DNA from: Dactylonectria macrodidyma
Taxonomy: Eukaryota; Ascomycota; Sordariomycetes; Hypocreales; Nectriaceae
NCBI GenBank assembly: GCA_020744425.1
Contig: JAGMUV010000003.1
Location: 62,001 to 126,000 of the forward strand
Length of the DNA: 64,000 nucleotides
Reading direction: 5' to 3'
Under the pieces are notes generated by a model. The model was not told the origin of the DNA, made no database searches, and saw only the letters and a list, made by a program, of their open reading frames with translations. Of this stretch, positions 1 to 11,689 are shown piece after piece (positions within the stretch are counted from its first letter, which is position 1; each line of letters starts with the position of its first letter). Both the position numbers and the translations under genes were made by a program.

Positions 1-380
1 AGGCGTTCGGTCGCGGATGTAAGGGTCAAAGGATGAGTAAAAGACTGACAAGAATTCCGCCGTCCAGAGGCGTCGTGTCGGGAAATGAGGTGATCGCGTT
101 GAACGATTTCTAAGCAGGATTTCTTGTAAATGCACCAGCCTTAGACGTATAGCTAGAACTTCACTTGTCAGCACATCGCGCCGTCGCATTTGCCTAGGTA
201 CGGCTTTATGCAACATCGATTCTTGGCATTAATAATAAGTAAAGCGGGGAGATAAATAACAGCTCCCAATTCCATGCCAAATCAAGTCTGGCTAGTCAAA
301 TACCCTATCAAAGATGGACGCTCGTCACATCAATTCGCGAGTTGCAACATTGGGCTGTCAATGCTGTTGTCCGCAACGCA
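1..380. other. Flank left of the hAT element; holds the displaced 3' end of the transporter gene
   Basis: No independent gene is seen here. The 8 bases at 373-380 (GCAACGCA) are the left target-site duplication. Read on the minus strand and joined directly to the transporter frame, 358-380 would encode the ending RCGQQH followed by TGA at 360-358. This is therefore the original 3' end of the MFS gene, now cut off by the insertion. The rest would be its 3' untranslated and downstream sequence. The short frames near 274-508 show no recognisable product. Confidence 0.6.
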
Positions 381-397
381 CAGGGTTCAAAGCCACT
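381..397 (+). repeat. Left terminal inverted repeat of the hAT element
   Basis: The 17 bases CAGGGTTCAAAGCCACT are an exact inverted copy of the element's right end. The left 8-bp target duplication GCAACGCA abuts at 373-380. The CAGGG start resembles many hAT termini. Confidence 0.95.
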
Positions 398-3300
398 CCA
401 CGAAAACCCACATATGGACTCACATGTGGATCCATATCAAATACACTCCATTCCATCAGACCCAGTTGTAGATTTACTACTACTCTACGGAAGCCAGGCT
501 ACATATAGAATATAGTAGAATGCAATAGATATTTCCTTAATCTTAGCAGAGGTTTATAAATACTATAGAACCCCTAGTTAATAAGTTAAGTTTAAAGTAT
601 TTACTAACTAATATACTAGATTTAAGATAATATATACCTATTCCCTACTAGTATTAAGCTACTTAGAATATCTATTTAGCTATTCTTATAATACTACTCA
701 TAACTGCAGCTGCCTAGCTAGTGGAATAAAGAGCTATACGATCCTGTGCATTTCCTTATAAAGGACGCATTCCTTAAATAATTCTTATTAATTAGCTAAT
801 ACTATTAGACCTTCGACTATAAGGATTTTAATTATCTAATAATACTAATGCATCTAACTACTAGTACTTTAGCTCATTTCTAACTAGTAACAAAGCTGCG
901 AATATTATATCACAATAGCCGACTCTTAGCCCAATTCCCGACCTACTCTCAAGCCCCCTGCGTAAGGGAAATCAACAGCAGCGATCCCTAAACGAACAGA
1001 AGAAGACAAATAATGACTATTTCACTTATTCAGAAGCTAGACTTTATCTAAAAGAGATAGCTACACGCACTAATAGGTCTACTGATTTAAGTATAATATT
1101 CAGAATATAGTAACGAAAGAACGCCACTAGGTCTATTATATATATATCAAACGGAAGGATCTAAGGCCGAAGAATTATAACTATAAGGGCCTGTAAAACG
1201 CTAAGAGCTATTTATTTAAGGATTATAATAGCATAGTAGATCCTTTAGGTAAAAAGCAGCCCTTAAAATCTACTATTATAACACCTGCCCGCTTAATTAT
1301 TACATTACTTTAATTAAATCCAGAAGTTCCCTATAATTAAGAAATAATAAATCTATTAATTAAGCGGTTTAATAAAGCCGCATTTTAATAAATAATTATT
1401 AACTAGATCATTATTATAAATCGATCGTTCACTATTATAAAAGATCCTAACCTATAAGTAATCTTCAAATATCTTAACCCTTCTATTTCTATTATAGAAG
1501 CTTATATATCCGATATAATAGTATAAGCGATTGCTAAAAGAGAATTTAATACGAATAAATCGGCTATATAAAAGACGCTTTAGAAGAGTCCAGGCTAGAT
1601 CCATATCCAGTTTGATAGATAGCGATCTAAGAATAGGCATGCTCTTTATAGCATTACTTATATATTCAGAGATCTAGATAACAGGCCCCGGAAGTGCGTT
1701 CTCAGCCTTCCGGAGCTACTAAGCCAGCATATAGGCAAGAATATCGCTAAGCAGATACTCGATATCGTCCGGGAGTTCGAGATTGGGGATAAGCTAGGCT
1801 ACTTTACGCTAGATAATACCTCGAATAATAAAACAATAATAGAAGAGCTAGGCCATAAGCTAGGATTCGACTAGAAGAAGCGCTAGGTTCGCTGCATTAG
1901 CTATATTATTAATATAGTAGTAAAATACATACTATTTAGCTAAGATCTAAATGCATTTAAGTAATAGATCTACAATAGCCAATTAATAGTAGCAAGGGAA
2001 TATAAGCAGTAGCGCAAAAGGGGTCTAGTAAGTAAATAGCATAACTTTACTATAATAAGCTAATATTTTTCTTATTTTTACTATAATATTTTCTAACTTT
2101 CTTATTTCTGACTTATTTTAACTGTATTTATAGGAGATTAACAGATCTGATATCTAGACTAATGTCTTTAAAAAGGTCTAGCAGGTCAAATCCTAACTAT
2201 CCGACGATCTAGCGATCCAAAGCCATAATCCTATTAGCATTATATTAGATAACGCTACCCGTTAGCTCTCCTAGCTAGCCATGATTAACCGGGCTCTTAT
2301 TTTGCAGCCATTTTACGACCCTTTTATCCAGCGAGCGTTAAGTGAGTGGAACAAAGCGAATCTTACGAAAAGTGGCTCCGTTAGGAAGGGGGCCAGGATG
2401 CCGTTCTTTTTGAAGGAAGAGAACCGGATTTTAAGCAGTAACTAGCATATGCTCTAAGCACTCTGCAATATCCTACTAGACTTTTAGCTAGTAATCAAAG
2501 CCTTAGAGAGCAATAGATAAGAGAAATACTAAAAGCAAGGTTAAGAAGATAAGATTAAGCTTCCATTATCTAGTAAGTCCTGGCTGGATAGAGTCAGTCT
2601 ATAATTAGTATGGCTAACCGAGCCATGACTCGAAGGTACAAGCTAGGATCTTCTTCACGCATATAAATATCTTCTCAAGTCCCTCGAATCTGCTAAAAAG
2701 ATAGCCATTGGCCTCCCTGACTCCAGGCATTTTATAGTTAATATTAACCTAGGCTAGATAAAGCTTAATAAGTACTATCAATACCTTAACAACAGTCCTA
2801 TGATCTATAGCGCAGCAGCTCTCTATCCTGCTTACTGCTAGGGTTAATTAGACAATCTATAAGGTGATAATACTAAGCAGTAGACGTGGATTATTAAAGC
2901 TAAAGCGATTATTCAGAATCTATAGGAATGCGAATATAAGGACTTATTTTCTAAAGATCAAGACCCTGATTTACCTATAAGTAAACGTCTTAAATCCTTA
3001 AGGAATAAGTTTACAGCCTGGTATAATAGCAAACGAGGGCTAACTCTTTAGAATCAGGCTATTAATAAGTCTACCAGAGCATCTCTTTTATTATTATACA
3101 GAGGGTTAGATCTCAATAAGTACGATCAGTAGTAACACAATATCGACAGTTCTAACGCCCTTATTACTAACCCATACGAATACTGGCACACCAGGCAGCT
3201 CAAGTACCCCAAATTAAGTAAGATAGCCCTAGATTTACTAACTATAGCCCCTATATCAGCAGAGTGTAAGAGGTTATTTTCAATAGCCAGGCAGATAGTT

Positions 3301-3565
3301 ATAAGGCTTAGGAATCGGCTAAATGCTTTAACTATTAGTATATACTAGACTTTACGCAATTAGCTATATGCAGGATTGATCAAGCAGTTAGATCAGATAC
3401 TAATAGAACCTTCAAGGGAATGATAGTAATATGCCAGGGGTCGAGTTATATAAGGGAGTAAGTCCCTTGCTCATCATGTAGAAATCCTTTCTACATTATA
3501 GACTCACATCCATAATAGATCCATATCCATCCATTCCACCGCCATGATCTTAGTCATCATCCACA

Positions 3566-5047
3566 TCAATTCCATATCCTCGAATGTGTAGTGGAGTGTA
3601 GTGGCTTTGAACCCTGGCAACGCACCAAGCGCCACAGACCAAGAGGCAGCGCACTGAGCACCATGGAAGCCCCAGTAAAGAAAATAATCCCCGTATATCT
3701 ACCAAGCCCGTATCTCTCGATTGACACAGCCTGAGCCAATAGATTACCGCTGATGGGTCCTGCAAGAACATTGCCTATCCCTTTACCAAAGCAAAACAGA
3801 CTGAAAATAAACGGCGCTGTCGTGGGATCGCTGCTCACAGCCGTAACCATTCGTGCCCACATGGCCACGTAGCCAGCGCCAAAGAAGCCGTAGAGCAACA
3901 CGAACATTACAAGCAGCGGCAGAGAGCGAGCGAATCCCCAGAGGGCAAGGACTGCGGCGGCTGAGATGGCTGTGGATACCGTCGTGAGCATATTGAGTGA
4001 GACTTTACGGTCGGAGAGCAGGCCGAATGTGAGTTGTCCCGCAACCTGTGAGACGCTCATCAACGCCAAGAGCAAGGCGCCCTCTACGCTGCTGAGGCCG
4101 AGAGATGCGGCGTATGAGGGCACGTACAACGACGGAAAGAAGTAACCCATGCCTTGCATGAGATTGGAGGCGGAGTAGACCCAGAAAAGAGGAGCCCGGA
4201 CGAAGCTCCAGTCTGTACCTGGACTGCTGCTATACGAGGCGATTGGGAGGCGTCCCTTAAGCAAAGGTACCATGGGGCCTGTGCAAACCAACAGCCCCAC
4301 GGCGGTAGCTCGCAGTGTAGTCCTGTAGCCATAGCGGTCCAGCAGGGTCTGAATGAGAAATGGCATGGCTGCTCCAGAAACTCCCGAGGCGCTGCACAAA
4401 AGGCCATAAGCCATTCCACGCCGGGCGATCCAGTACTCGTTCACCATGTTGAGGATAGGGTAGTAGAATATCAAGAATCCTAGACCGTAGGCTACGCCTT
4501 GAGTAAGAACGAGTGTCTCGACGCTGGAGCAGAAGGAGGCGAGGGCGATCCCGAGTATGCAGATTGGCCCTGTTGGTTGGTGTCAGCCAGAATATTTTGA
4601 AACAAACATGCCTGTTCTCACAGCCAACCCAAATCATGTGTCTCTGCAACCGCTGGAAACGGTTGATAAATGGGGTGATCAGGGGAGCTCCCAAATAAGA
4701 CATGCCAGAGGCGACAGTGCCCACGACTGAGATGTAGCGGCTGCTGGCAAACTCGGGTTGTTTGGAGTAATAACTCTGGAAGACGCCGAAGGAGAGAGGA
4801 AACCCTGGATATCTAGCATCAGAATTCTATACAAGTCGTAAGGGTGAGTCTGTTACAAACCCCACAGTAGAGCCTCAAAGACAAATGCCGCACCCAACAG
4901 CTTCCAAGCAGGTAGTCCTCGATCGGCAGGCGCAAGTTGAAATTCGGGGCGTCGAACCTCCTCTCCTGGGGGCTCGACAGTGATCTCCCTCCCTTCATCT
5001 ACGCCTTCCAGCCTCCGAGAAGGCGCGGTCATCTCAAATGAACTCAT
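3566..5047 (-). CDS. MFS monocarboxylate-type transporter with a transposon-encoded C-terminal tail
   Basis: This is a major-facilitator membrane transporter of the fungal monocarboxylate (MCT/MCH-like) group; the substrate is unknown. I place three exons: 5047-4861, 4804-4622 and 4569-3566. The introns are 56 and 52 bases, and the product is 457 residues. The first 50 residues are cytosolic and acidic/basic. Membrane segments begin near residue 50 (AAFVFEALLWGFPLSFGVF) and continue to the end. Family-like stretches are FYYPILNMVNEYW followed by ARRGMAYGLLCSASGVSG near residues 158-190. The last 16 residues (QGSKPLHSTTHSRIWN) are read from the right end of the inserted hAT element. The native ending would have been GQQH. 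Because the change falls after the last predicted membrane helix, the protein may still work. Transcript termination now depends on transposon sequence. The start is the only ATG before the first helix; 4.6-5.0 kb carries no competing frame. Confidence 0.88.
3600..3616 (-). repeat. Right terminal inverted repeat of the hAT element
   Basis: This is the exact inverse of the left end, followed directly by GCAACGCA at 3617-3624. The repeat lies inside the reading frame of the minus-strand MFS transporter and supplies new C-terminal codons, with a TGA at 3568-3566. Confidence 0.95.
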
Positions 5048-7582
5048 AGCCGGCTTGTTGGTGATGCAAAAGGCTATGCTGGGGCTATACAGGCTGCGTT
5101 ATCTCTGTTCTCATCACAGAGTGGGGGTTAGATAGCAAGTGAAGGTTGTACATTGCGGATTAAGCCGAGGTTCCAAAAAGCTGGTGCTGGATATAGTCAC
5201 GTGACGCTAAGATCCCCCTTTGCGGCCAAGCCGGCAGCTGTCACTTTAATGTTCTCTCTATTGGTTGTTCTCTTGTAATTATATGTGGAGCCAGTCTGGC
5301 GACTACCTGAACATGAAGCATGTCTAAATTAAGAGGATAATAACTGTGATAGATAACTTTCTTTCCTATATTAACTGTTTCTTAATATTCTCTGGCTCAA
5401 GTTGGCTTTTTAAGTAAAAGGCTTATTAAGGGCGACCGAGATGTTGCGACGGATGCGACAACTCTCCTGTGTAATACTTCCCCAACAATGCGGACGAGGT
5501 AGCCGAGACTGTAGATTCCCATGTAAAGCAAGTGAATTCCTTTGAGGAAGCCTTGTTGTTTATTGCTGTCGTTGTCTGTAAATGAGCGCCCTTGTAATCT
5601 TCAATGCCTTTCTCTCTCCGTCCTGCATCTGGACTACGGTAGCCTAAGCCCAGCTCCGTCCCAGCTGCCATCGAAGCCAAGATGGAGTATGCACTCCAAG
5701 CCAGTTATTGTCCTAACGAGAAAATCTAGTGCCATTCGTTGTCTTTTCCGAGCTTGAAGGTGGCATCGATGATGCCGGGTCACTTCTTCAGGTTGAGCTT
5801 TCCCAGGAAGCCTCTTCAGGGTCCTCATCGATTCATCTATCGACAGCGAAATCTACTCTGACACTGTCAACACTGCAGTATTTTCGAGGCTCCGTGTGTT
5901 ATCAAAGCTCATCTAGATGACAACGCGACAGCACTCACGGCGACTCGTGATGAAGCTACAGACAAGGGTTCAAGGTACTATTTATCCCCTGCATACGCGT
6001 TCTTAGGAAGTGCTGTCAACCTCGGGCTTCCTAGAGTTGCCCGCACAAAAACACATTGCTTTTAACTCTGGTACCTTGAATTATGCGGCTCAAGTAGACG
6101 ACGAAGCTTGGAGACGCCACTTAGCCCTCGGTCAACCTTCTCTCACTCCAGATTGGTATCTCGAAGCATCTGTCCTTCATATTCACCAGTCTCTTTCTTT
6201 ATCTCGAGACCATTGGCGTTGTCCCTTGATATAATATGATCGGTATTCGGCGTCTTGGCCCCCAGTGTTGACAAAGGCTTCTCAATGCCCGTTGGCTTGT
6301 CGCCAGGAGTATCTTGGGTAACATTTTCAGGTCGTAAGGCTGCCTTTGGAAATTGACTAACCTCCTGCTCGCTCTACCTCGACGCTTCTTTGTCTTACCG
6401 CATCTTGGGCTTTAGCAAAGCCTCACTGTCAGGGTTCGCACACCCGAGCCAAACCCCAAGCATTGCCGCTCGCCTAATGCTTGGATGTAGTCGAAATGCT
6501 GGATGGAAGCGCACCCAGCACTTAAGACACCAGACTGGTCAACCGTATCCCGTCGTCGCTCGAGAGAGAGCTGAATTTCTTAACAGCCACCCCTCCAAGG
6601 TGGGAGGACAGGTCGCCGTCGGACTTGTTAGCTATGATGTGGGTGTTAAAGCCGACGGCTGAGATGCTCACACACACAGGGTCATAGGTCAAGTCCCGCG
6701 CCTTGATCTAGCTCCACTCCGAGTCGTCGTTCATGCTTTAAATGTAGTCACAGTACGATGTTCGACAAGATTGACTTTCCAATCAATCGGTAATACAAAA
6801 TGCCGCCATGGTCATGAATGACCCAGAACGACTAATCATAATTTTGGATTTACCGCTTCATGGCATGTATTGGGAGAATGGAGAAAGGAAAGAAGGAATC
6901 CGGTGGCATTCGACACCTATGGATCTATCTGCCACCTTATCTCCTTGGCATACCGGAAACTTCAGTGGAAAGGTCAACGTCACAGCCCGAGAAAGGGTTT
7001 ATTGAACTTGACCTTGGCTGAGAGCAAATATGAAAGACTATGCGTTTGATGCCCGGTTCAGGATTGTGTTGCCGTGGACATTTAGAATACACAAGTTGGC
7101 ATATTTTCACACGTCGAACTTTGGTGAGAGCACAGGAGGCATAGTGCGCAAAATAAAATCCGAGGAAATACTGCTGAGCTAGGGCTCTTCGAAGGATATT
7201 AATTCTGGCTCTACACCAGATACCTGAAACGAGTTCTGACCAGAGGGGCCATTGTGTATAGGGTAGTCTCTCGTGGAGCCATTTACCCAATTAGGAAGCA
7301 ATCGAGCGCGGCTCCACTGGGCGTAATGCGTCAGCAATGGTTTGACACAAGGACAACTGATTAATCCTGAAATGGAATATATTGAACGCGCACCAAGAAC
7401 ACAGCCCTGAAGAAGACGTCACCCGCGGCCGTAATCGTACTCATATTTGGGGTTTCTGTCTAGGAGAGGATGCTATAAAGGTACTGCGAGTTCCTGACAA
7501 TAAACAAGCGGACTCACAAGTCGTAATAAGAATCATTCTCACTTCGAGGCGCCTGACGCGAAGCCCAGCAATATCCTTCAAC
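5048..7582. other. No confident gene; relic-like coding stretches on the minus strand
   Basis: The first few hundred bases are the upstream region of the transporter. Further right, the minus strand shows protein-like but interrupted frames. One run at roughly 6060-6360 reads about 100 codons with a single stop (containing PKAALRPENVTQDTPGDK and NANGLEIKKETGEYEGQM), and another lies near 6540-6660 (GFNTHIIANKSDGDLSSHLG). Frames at 5426-5828 and 6937-7290 are of similar quality. I recognise no family, and no chain of splice sites restores one long product. A decayed gene or a poorly conserved gene are both possible. The last 300 bases are the likely promoter of the secreted-protein gene to the right. 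Confidence 0.4.
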
Positions 7583-8314
7583 ATGTACTACCTTTCACTC
7601 TTGCTCACTACCCTGGCCTCTGCGACAACTGTCGCATCCAGTTGCCGACCATTCCCTTCCTCCATGAATGCTTTCTCTGCCGATTTTCAGCAGCCAGAGC
7701 CTCCACGAGTCAAGTCAGAATTTGAGACTAGCTTTGTCCAGCACAAATGGTATGGTCTTACTCCGCAAATTTTTTTGGCTCAATCTCATCGTCATATAGG
7801 AACCAGAACCTGTCCCACATCACGACTGGATACATTATCAACTCTCCAGCCCAGGGCGTCGTCCGCGCTGACGAAGCGTTCAATGGAATGCTTGCTTCTT
7901 CGCTCTTTCGCTACTCGAATGTCACTCAAGATGGGCTCGTGGACAATGTACTTACCACCTACAACCCAAACTCCACCAAACCTGAAGTGTGGAGAGGATA
8001 CGTCAATTCCAACTTTCCGCTTTTCGGTCAAGATCTCTTGATTCAAGCTGGCGCAGTATTCAGTGGACTAGTTCGACGCCAGTTTGTTCCGGGTCAGGTT
8101 GCTGCTGTATGAGCTTCATTTCCAATTCCGACGTAACTTCGTAAGCTGACAGGGAGTCCAGTGGAGCCTTCTGTACCAAGGCGCGATTCCAGTGACAGTC
8201 TTCGTCGATAGTTGTGGCACTGTCGTTGGATACGACTACTTTTCGCTGGGATTACGAACACGCGTCGTCACAGAGTTTTTCAACATCCGACTTGGTGTTA
8301 CAAAGTCGGGGTAA
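7583..8314 (+). CDS. Small secreted protein of unknown function
   Basis: Three exons (7583-7749, 7800-8106, 8153-8314) separated by introns of 50 and 46 bases join in frame into a 211-residue protein. The first intron is GTATGG...ATATAG; the second is GTATGA...GACAG with a GCTGAC branch site. Residues 1-20 form a signal peptide (MYYLSLLLTTLASATTVASS). The mature part has only two obvious cysteines (SSCRPF near the N-terminus and DSCGTVV near residue 175), which could form one disulfide. It also has N-glycosylation sequons NLS, NVT and NST. The C-terminal half is hydrophobic and glycine-rich, without a clear membrane anchor. I do not recognise the family. The start was chosen because the signal peptide begins directly at this ATG; the longer upstream frame from 7382 has no supporting signal. 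The gene is tail-to-tail with the regulator on its right, 99 bases away. Confidence 0.72.
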
Positions 8315-8413
8315 TGTCATGAGAAGACCACTGTATATCACTTAGGTGACTCGGTATCCTTTATACCTGTTAGATAATAGATCATAGGTTATAAAATTCT
8401 GACACTGATATAT

Positions 8414-9942
8414 TCATATAACAATATCTGGCAACTGTACTTGACATTCGTGCCGTGACTGATACTCCCAACACCGCTCCAAGTCAACCTTGATCCGATC
8501 CGAGACGACGAATCCTTTCTGATAAATTCGAGACAGAATGGCGCGAATCCTTTTTTTGCCATCTGCTGAAGTCGTATTCGCCCCGGCCATTCTTAGAGGG
8601 AATAGCAACAACACCCCAGGAATGGTTGAAAGTTCAAGTATTGGCCCTGCTAGAAGTATTATGACGTCGACGTGCTGGTCGATCTCCGCTCGGGTCAGAC
8701 GCAGATTGCTGTCCTCATTCCATCCCGGGTAAAAGGCGAAGTTTCTGCAGTGAAATAGAACCAATGCGTGGTAGTTAGCGAGAGCTAGGTTCAGATAGGC
8801 GTTTTGATCGTCGGAATCTACTATGGTATTATCGTGCCAAGCCTTGAGGTGTTGCAGTAGAGTAACCCCTTCGTTGGCAAGCGCATCCATCTTTGGATGC
8901 ATTGATCTGAGGGAATCGGGTATGGCCTCAATGCTGTCAAAGAATCTGCCGATTCGTTGGCAATCTTTCTTAAGAGTTGGTTGAGACAGTCTTACCGTTT
9001 AGCAAATGAAGAAATTCGAATCATGAGCTCAAGTACTAACCCACCTGGTTCAGGTGGTTTAGAAGCCATGCTTTCTTGATATTGTGTCCACACATCCCGT
9101 GAGAGGAACGTCTGCTCGCCATAAAGTATTGCCCTGTGGGTTTCCAGGACGCGGAATGCGAGAAAAAGCTGCTCCCTCAGTGCCGAAGGTCGCTTTGTGG
9201 GACCTGTCATCTGAAATATCATTGATGTCCCGTGTACCATATGTGTCGCCCATTGCTCTCCGGAGGCTTCGGTCATCAACTAATTGCACAAGTTAACAGT
9301 CTTGCCTTGTGATAACCGCGGCCAAGTAGAAATACCTCGAATAACCCGATCAGAAAGGTGCTCCACAAGACATCGTCACGATGCAATGCGTCACGAGTCT
9401 CTAATCGATGGTTGAGTGCCTGGATTGATCTGCCATAAAAGCCAAAGGCAATGAATTGTGGCGAATCATGCAAAGGATCTGAGCGGACAGAGGACCTCCT
9501 ACTGGCCTCTAAGGCGCCAATTGCCATGGTCAGATTATGAAGCGGCTGTGACGTATTCATGCACCGCAACATGTCGATGGTGGCTGATGCGAACCCTGCC
9601 GTAAACTGGCATCGCTGAATGAACGTCACAAAATGGTCCAAATACACGGCGTCTCTGACCGCATGTATTTGAACGGAAATCCTTGTGTCACTCGGATGTC
9701 TGGGACTCTGCTCTGCGACGAATTGAATCTCGTGTGGCACGGGCGATTGGGGCTCGCATGTCTTGTTTGTACGGACACAATGCTGACAAGGAGAGCCTCC
9801 CTCGCACTACTCGCTTTGTGTTAGTCTCTTAGAATCCAAGGACAGATGTCAATCATCCACAGACCTTGATACGCCTCTTGGCACAAGGTTGACAGCGGGA
9901 AATTCTCCTACGCTTGTCCAAGGGCCCAACAAAACGTTTCAT
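8414..9942 (-). CDS. Zn2Cys6 fungal transcription factor
   Basis: Nuclear regulator with an N-terminal binuclear zinc cluster. Four exons (9942-9865, 9806-9336, 9279-8996, 8945-8414) give 454 residues. Splicing out the first intron assembles the cluster: cysteines 17, 20, 27, 33, 36 and 43 in the C-x2-C-x6-C-x5-C-x2-C-x6-C pattern, preceded by the basic stretch KRRR. The remainder resembles the fungal-specific regulatory domain (Fungal_trans_2 type), with LHNLTMAIGALEASRR near residue 110 and later amphipathic helices. Introns are 58, 56 and 50 bases with consensus ends. The first intron lies inside the zinc cluster, a common position in this family. Target genes are unknown; the neighbouring secreted-protein gene is one candidate by position only. 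The ATG at 9942 is the first in frame, though the frame stays open a short way upstream. Confidence 0.85.
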
Positions 9943-10617
9943 GATGTTCTCAGACACTAGAATGTCCCTGAACCATCCACAGTAAGTCTGCTTAGAAATA
10001 AATAGAAAAATTCCTCAATGATCGTAATGAATGGTGGAACGTCCGGTCATCTGTGTTTGCTCTGCAGAGGGGATGACGACGACGCGGGCTAGGAATAGTT
10101 TAGCGTTTGACCAGTCATGCTGGCGCTCGTAGCACTTTTTGTGCTTCGTATTTCGTGAGCAACTAAGACGAGTATGGTTAGGTCAAGGTCATTCTGAACC
10201 ATTGTCAGGCTCCTCTTGGCTCATCCAATGAGCCCGACACAAGAAAGTGAGACCTTGCCGTAGTAGGAAGTAATCGAGCGCGCAATCCGTCTTAACTCCG
10301 CTCTTACTTCCGCAGCCTTCTCAGGCAAGCTTTGAACAATTCTGAAGAGTTCGGGGGCGGCGGATACGACTGGGAGAACTCACCTGCTGAGAGGGATTCT
10401 GGCAGAGAGTCCGCCAAATAATACCTAGGGCAGAGGTTCTAATGCGTTAGATCAGGACGTCGTGCCCGAGATAACGGAGACCAACTCGGCAGAACCAGGG
10501 GTGCAACATCGACAACGAGTGCAACGAGGAATCTATGGTCTTTCACACAGTTTCGTTAACTGTTCCATAACGTCTATCTCGTGCCCGTTACTTGGCCGGT
10601 GAATGCCTAAGCAGAAC
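9943..10617. other. Intergenic region upstream of the Zn2Cys6 gene
   Basis: No frame, repeat or RNA gene is recognisable. The part next to 9942 should contain the regulator's promoter; no clear TATA box is seen. Confidence 0.4.
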
Positions 10618-11139
10618 TCACGACGTGTTCCTTTCCCATCTTGGTTCATTTATTGACCGTTGTATGCACAGAATTAGTCCCGGCCCGAGCGTGCTACCGT
10701 CATCAAGCGATCTGCCCTCTCTGGTGGTGAGCTTCTGGCTGTCGTCGACGGTATCTATGACTACGTCAACTCCCGATCTGAAGGCCTCGCCTAGGCGCGG
10801 GCGGCCATGTTCCAGCGAATTCAGTTGTTTTCTCCGGCCGCGATACTTAGTCAATGTCAACTCGGAAGAGGCGGCCGCCATTGTACCCAATGCAATCATG
10901 CTCTCCGGGCTCACGCTACGGGCTGCGTCAGGGCAACCGGCGACTGTGTTGTCAAGGACCAGATTGCCATTGAGGGCACAAGCGATTTCGAATTCGAGCT
11001 TGGGAGCAGTAGCCTCAGTACCAATCTCAGAATTCTCGACAGCAAGACCCGGCCCGTTCCCATCAGCCTTTAGGCGTCTCGCCTGCCTCGACAAATTTAA
11101 AAAGACAGTTGACGGTTTAGCTACCTCTAGCCGCAGCAA
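10618..11139 (-). CDS. Hypothetical open frame, 173 codons, unrecognised
   Basis: An uninterrupted minus-strand frame from ATG 11139 to the stop at 10618, in a locally GC-richer patch. The opposite strand also carries a 202-codon frame (10592-11200), so one of the two is a shadow. The minus-strand product (with RRLKADGNGPGLAVEN and FRSGVDVVIDTV) looks more protein-like than the serine/arginine-rich plus product, but I can assign no family, signal peptide or membrane segment. It lies at the edge of a run of pseudogenes and may be a relic exon. A protein search with both translations would decide. Confidence 0.25.
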   Translation of the reverse strand: MLRLEVAKPSTVFLNLSRQARRLKADGNGPGLAVENSEIGTEATAPKLEFEIACALNGNLVLDNTVAGCPDAARSVSPESMIALGTMAAASSELTLTKYRGRRKQLNSLEHGRPRLGEAFRSGVDVVIDTVDDSQKLTTREGRSLDDGSTLGPGLILCIQRSINEPRWERNTS

Positions 11140-11689
11140 GATTCCAGGTAAGAGATACCACCTGATAGCCGTTAGATTGAAAGTCCTAGGCTGCTCCTAA
11201 GATGATGTGAAGTCGTACATTCTCGCCTTTTGTTAAGAGCAGCAATCGAAAGTTAAAATGGTGTATAAGAATGATTCTGTTAGAGCTTTACATCAGCATA
11301 GAGAGAGTACTCTGCCATCAAGTGAAGTATTCGTTCTCGGTGCCGTTAAAAAGCGTTTTATAACAGGATAAAGCAAAGCGGCCAAGCTAAGACGGCGCGA
11401 AGGGGGTCTTACAGGTAAAGTCCTCGGCCCCGGCGCCGAAAATAAACGTCAGGCGCGCCGCACTTATGGCGCAAGTACTGAGGCCAATCGAGAAGAGGAG
11501 GAGAAGACTGATGCGCTTATCCCTAGTAACGTTCAACCTAAGAATGGTAGGGATTGGCATGGCAAAAATCTACATGTCAGTAGCGAGGTTTATGATATTA
11601 GTAAAAAAGGTAAAAGCAACCTTATTAATACAAGTAGAATCCCCGTTAGTACTAAGCTACTAAGCCCTTATAGGATGGCAACTGAAACT
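11140..11689. other. Relic region with a long antisense-open frame
   Basis: From 11372 to 12016 the plus strand is open for 214 codons without an initial ATG; a stop at 11369-11371 precedes it and the first ATG is at 11675. The first hundred codons are charged and protein-like (RQARRTYGASTEANREEEEK), then the frame runs antisense through the rhodopsin-like relic. This looks like a junction between two unrelated decayed pieces, not a gene. Confidence 0.35.

Larger units (their letters stand above)
381..3616 (+). mobile_element. Degenerate hAT-superfamily DNA transposon (RIP-like)
   Basis: This is a complete but dead hAT element. Its ends are perfect 17-bp inverted repeats (CAGGGTTCAAAGCCACT at both termini), and it is flanked by identical 8-bp duplications GCAACGCA (373-380 and 3617-3624). 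An 8-bp duplication is the hAT hallmark. The plus strand carries relics of a hAT transposase. Around 1740-1900 a stretch reads like the catalytic-domain region (LGYFTLDNTSNN, then RCISYIINIVVK after several stops). Around 3185-3355 is the C-terminal hAT dimerisation domain (KLSKIALDLLTIAPISAEC, then RLFSIARQIV and RNRLNA). The interior is AT-rich and full of TAG/TAA codons in the transposase frame, as expected after repeat-induced point mutation, so it cannot encode a transposase. Strand is that of the relic transposase. Age, copy number and RIP status are inference. Confidence 0.93.

Noticed and set aside
7382..7582. N-terminal extension of the secreted protein
   Set aside because: It would bury the signal peptide and begins at a non-ATG codon; the ATG at 7583 is better.
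10592..11200. Plus-strand 202-codon frame
   Set aside because: Its Ser/Arg/Pro-rich composition is typical of an antisense shadow of the minus frame at 10618-11139; neither has a recognised family.
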